Shown here piece after piece: positions 60,531 to 64,000 of a stretch of 64,000 bases of DNA. The DNA is taken from assembly GCF_964204645.1 (NCBI RefSeq), contig NC_134029.1, positions 20,106,450 to 20,170,449 of the forward strand. Reading direction: 5' to 3'. Numbering within the stretch: position 1 is the stretch's first letter; each line of letters starts with the position of its first letter. The notes beneath the pieces are model-generated. The model was not told where the DNA came from, made no database searches, and worked only from the letters and a program-made list of their open reading frames with translations. Source of the stretch: Tubulanus polymorphus (lineage: Eukaryota; Nemertea; Palaeonemertea; Tubulaniformes; Tubulanidae). A program made the position numbers and the translations under genes.

Positions 60531-61378
60531 ATGGCAAATAAGATATATATAGTGTGTGAGAGTGAGAGTGAGAGTGAGAGAGAGGCTGAGTTTCATGTAT
60601 CACTGGGTGTAACGTGATATAAGAAATAATTCACAGAAAATCTTGAATAATTTTATTGTGGGTTCAGAGTCTATTTCTCATCAGTTTGCTATTTGTAAAG
60701 CTTGTAGTTGGATAAAAACTAGTCAGAGATTTGTGAATCAGAAGATTTTGCCGTCATTTGCTTCATCAAGAATCGTTCACTTGTTAAATGAATGATGTGA
60801 CACACATGTAAATACTTTTACTGATTTGTCATTGTTTGTGATGGTGTCTTAATATTCAACATCTTACAGGTATCATCTCCTATTATTTCAAATAGAATTG
60901 AGGAGTAGTTTGAGTGAATGGGAGGCTTGAAAAAATATTTCACTCAAGTTCCATTAGATTTAGTTTGACATTATCTGATTGATTTTAGTGTCTCGACTAC
61001 TTTTCAACCAGTAGTTCATTGTAGGTTTGTCGGGAATTGTAAATAGACTTAAGATTTTCGATAAGAGAGTCGTTCACCAACAAGGTTTTAGACGTCACAT
61101 CCATAGCTCCTTCCGCTACCAGGGAATTCATTTTTACCCAATAATGATAATTATCATGGAATATGTATGGAATAGTGAAAAATTCTAAATATGAATAGGA
61201 ATTGCATTGAGATGTCTAACGGGAGTGGCTTGGAGGCGGCTGAGAGATGGACCGACCCCATCAATCACTCATCACACTCTGTACTGTCCTAGCTCCACCC
61301 ATTATATCACATCATGTACCTCTCAACCTTCCACAGACACCACCACCCCTGACCATTTCTATACCGAATTCACCCTCG

Positions 61379-62508
61379 CCTCAACAACACCAAACATCCT
61401 GACCCCACATTTCCAGGGTCTGATCTAAGCACTTGTCTGATTGCCCGGGACAAGCATATTCTCATCAGGGCTAGTAGGTTATCATTATCACTTGTCCCCT
61501 GGGCTAGTGAAATTTTATGTATTTCATGTCACAAAACTTTTTGCCAATCGATACAACAGTTGGAGTGCTTGTGTAGGGCAAGTAGATTTTGGAGGGGGCA
61601 AGTGAAATTTTTAGATATGCTTGCTCCTTAGATCGGACCTCGAACTTACACTTTCATATTACTCTAACTGTACCTTACTCTATCCTTAAAACAACACCCC
61701 CTACCTTACACATACCATACCAGCATCACACCTGTACCGCCCTCTACCAGCAACCTTTCAATCCATTATCATACACCTCCCTAACTATACATCGTACACT
61801 ACCACATACACCCACCCCAAACAGTTCTATATCAAACCCATCATCTAATCCAGCCATATCAAACAACCCTGCATCATCCAACCTGACCTTGCCTTATCAC
61901 GATGTCCCATCCTCCCCTAACGTGTCAACTCCCATACCCTGTCTCATTCCATACCCAAGCGCCATACTCCTCATTCCCTCTATGATTAGATGAGTAGAAA
62001 TGTTACGATGTTGTAGTTAGGCGGATGAGAATGATTCTTATCGCTAATGAAGATGAGAGAACAAACATTCATCACACTAAGGAGGAATAAGTGAACTAAT
62101 GACTGCAGTGTTACACAGTCAATGTTACATGTACATCAGTTATAACTCTATTAGACTGAAACAATGAGTGAAACTTCTACAGTTACAATCTGACACAAAT
62201 CAGACTGCCTCAGAAAACATTTTACAACTTTCTCTTTTTCTATCACTTTGGTTTCAGATGTGCTTCATATGTATTCATTAATAGATTGTGTTATTATTAT
62301 TTCAGTTGTTATGATTAGGTTGATTCAGTGGTCGCTGTAAGGAACTGATCTATAGCTGAGTGTGAAGTGAGCTGAAGATGGATGCAGATACTTGCTGGAG
62401 ACAAATTCCACAACCGTTATAATGATTCTACATTTTGTTTTAGTCTGTTTGGAGATAAACTGAATTCTGGGCCTGAACATCTTCAACTCCTCCATCAATA
62501 AGTGGTAT
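61379..62508 (-). repeat. Right arm of a large inverted repeat
   Basis: Reverse complement of 57703-58789, starting CCTCAACAACACCAAACATC and ending CCATCAATAAGTGGTAT. It carries one private insert (61415-61640). Without the inserts the two arms are about 904 and 915 bp long. Confidence 0.9.
61415..61640. mobile_element. AGGGTCYGATCT-ended MITE, copy 2, nested in the right arm
   Basis: It begins AGGGTCTGATCTAAG and ends CTTAGATCGGACCT. It shares with copy 1 CTAGTAGGTTATCATTATCA (copy 1 has CAAG in place of CTAG). The left arm at about 58755-58765 shows the corresponding site without the insert. Confidence 0.85.
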
Positions 62509-64000
62509 GAATGACGATAGAATTTCAACAGTTTATTTCATGATTTCCTGCAATAGAATTTGATAAATTGAAGAATCTGTAATTTTGATTTCAGTGTCAA
62601 TCATTGCTGAGGAGTTGTAGAATCTGATATAGAACTGATTTTCATAGTCAGCTACAGATATTGCTGGTACGTATTACATGTTTATGGATGTAATAGAATA
62701 ATATTTATTCATCATCATTACCATCACACTAGTTCTGCCTCCTCAGTAGCAGGCAGTAATGTGCCTCCTGAGGAGGCAATCAGTCCTCTTGCAATCACAG
62801 ATTGCCCGTTCTTGTGCTGCCACTCTTAAGGTGGTCAGGTGACATTGGGTCTTACTTTTAGTTCAACTGAGTGTTTGCTTCTCAGGTCGACTCTTAGTTG
62901 CCATTGGAGGTTGGAGCGTTGTCTTACCTGACTAGATTGCCTAACCACCTGGTATTGTTAATGATTTCCCATTTCGTTTTAACCTGCTAGGAAATGACCA
63001 ATTACCAAAAGACGACCAGGGATCGCCAATTACCAGAAGACCTGGGATGATCAATTGCCAGAAATGACCAATGGCTAGGCAGGCCATGACCAGCGATAAC
63101 AGATTGCCAGTATAATTGTATGATTGATTTTCTGTTTGTGAATGAACTTGAGAACAGTCGCTGCTCTTTAATCCCATCAGTTACAGCCACGTTATGATAA
63201 AATTTCAGTTTAAATCTCTTGCACACGATCACCTCTATCTTACCTCTATCTCACCTCTATAATAAATGCTAATGTTTTATTTTAACTCTCATCAATCAAA
63301 ACGTGGTTGTCATTGATAGAATTAGAGATGCTATACAGCTGGCTGATAGTCATAATTCAAAACCTTTAATTGTGTTGTAGAACAAGTTCACAGAAACTGA
63401 AATCGCAGAATCTATTTTGTAAATCTGAATAAATGTATTTATTATTGTGTTGTGTTGTTTATTCAGCGCGATCTGTCGTGATTCAATCACATGATCCGCT
63501 CTTTATGTCAACTCCCTCCAAAATTCTGGATCCGGTGTTATTAATTGTTTTAGACCATAGAACAGAGTTTTATGTTTGGGGCGTTAAATCTTAAGACGAG
63601 TCCCAAGTTGTTATACATTGCTTACAGTGAAGTGATTTTCTATAACAACTTTGAACCAAGCTATCAATCAGGTCTCGCAATTGCATTTAATTTGTAATTG
63701 ATAATCATCTTTACACGCTGAACTCTTACAAATTCTCTATTGCCATTCTTCCATAATCCGAAACTCATCCAGGTTTTTTAAAGTAAAGCCGCGCACGTTG
63801 GCGATCTTCCCATGGACTGGTTGCCGGTCTACTTGACTGGTCGCCTATTCGCAGAGAACTACTGAAGACAGAGACCGATAACCAGTCTGCCTATCTGCGG
63901 TCTATCTTCAATTAGAATGGGACAGGCAATCAGTCTACGAATGAAGGGTGAAGATGCAGGGAGGGTAGCGATACTGACCCTTGGCAAGCGAAAGTCTCAA
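62509..64000. other. Right end; repeat fragments, no gene seen
   Basis: A hairpin-prone GCCTCCTCAG..CTGAGGAGGC lies at about 62736-62780. Degenerate repeats of about 20 bp, GACCAATTACCAGAAGACC, occur at 62990-63080. ACCTCTATCTT triplets occur at about 63229-63262. From about 63820 to 64000, GACTGGTTGCCGGTCTACTT and GACCCTTGGCAAGCG match the repeat upstream of MRPL54 and continue past the edge. Confidence 0.55.

Larger units (their letters stand above)
58790..61378. other. Spacer between the inverted arms
   Basis: No gene was recognised. It includes poly-C at about 59376-59388, a 51-bp tandem duplication (59506-59607), GA-rich microsatellites (about 60270-60300 and 60555-60590) and a duplication of about 113 bp starting AGTGGGGTCTGA at 60330 and 60443. 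Confidence 0.6.

Noticed and set aside
61589-61993. Plus-strand Pro/Thr/His-rich frames and their minus-strand counterparts at 58190-58537.
   Set aside because: They are the strand-skewed inner halves of the inverted-repeat arms. The same composition explains both, and the right-arm frame begins inside the nested MITE.

Overview
The window is nuclear DNA of an animal. It holds five spliced, single-copy, conserved metazoan genes whose introns all follow GT-AG and rejoin in frame. The DNA between and inside them is AT-rich and crowded with short non-autonomous transposons, foldback elements, one tRNA-derived SINE, microsatellites and minisatellites. The gene set and repeat style suggest a non-vertebrate bilaterian, probably marine. 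I cannot name the phylum from sequence alone. There is no sign of prokaryotic organisation, CRISPR or viral genes.

Layout, left to right. (1) FHIP1/FAM160A, minus strand, 15127 to 1764, 11 coding exons. (2) A POSH/SH3RF-type RING and four-SH3 ubiquitin ligase, plus strand, 19158 to 28548, 13 coding exons, head-to-head with FHIP1 across a 4 kb gap that contains a YY1/E-box/ETS-like cluster near 17.79 kb. (3) LIAS, mitochondrial lipoyl synthase, minus strand, 37420 to 33887, 10 exons, tail-to-tail with POSH. (4) A TRMT9B-type methyltransferase, plus strand, 44839 to 48987, 4 exons, head-to-head with LIAS. (5) MRPL54, mitochondrial ribosomal protein mL54, minus strand, 53868 to 52851, 2 exons, tail-to-tail with TRMT9B. 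From about 54.3 kb to the end I find no confident coding gene. That part is repeat territory: a TIR element, an LTR-like stretch with a TATA box and a perfect hairpin, a minisatellite, and a pair of roughly 1.1 kb inverted-repeat arms around a 2.6 kb spacer.

The genes do not form a pathway or operon. FHIP1 acts in dynein/endosome transport, POSH in ubiquitin and JNK-scaffold signalling, LIAS and MRPL54 in mitochondria, and TRMT9B is a tRNA-methyltransferase-like protein. All gene models were built by hand from splice sites, phase and recalled family similarity, and every coding sum is a multiple of three. Untranslated exons, promoters and poly(A) sites are only suggestions.

The points most worth following are: the inverted-repeat pair with reciprocal insertions, one in each arm; oppositely oriented copies of one short transposon flanking POSH exons 2 to 7, a layout that can favour exon circularisation; an in-frame 2A-like DxExNPGP motif at the start of a POSH intron; a GGTGGCCAC-ended MITE family with clean 5-bp target duplications; and piggyBac-like MITEs at TTAA, one nested in another transposon. 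I found no convincing wholly new biological system.
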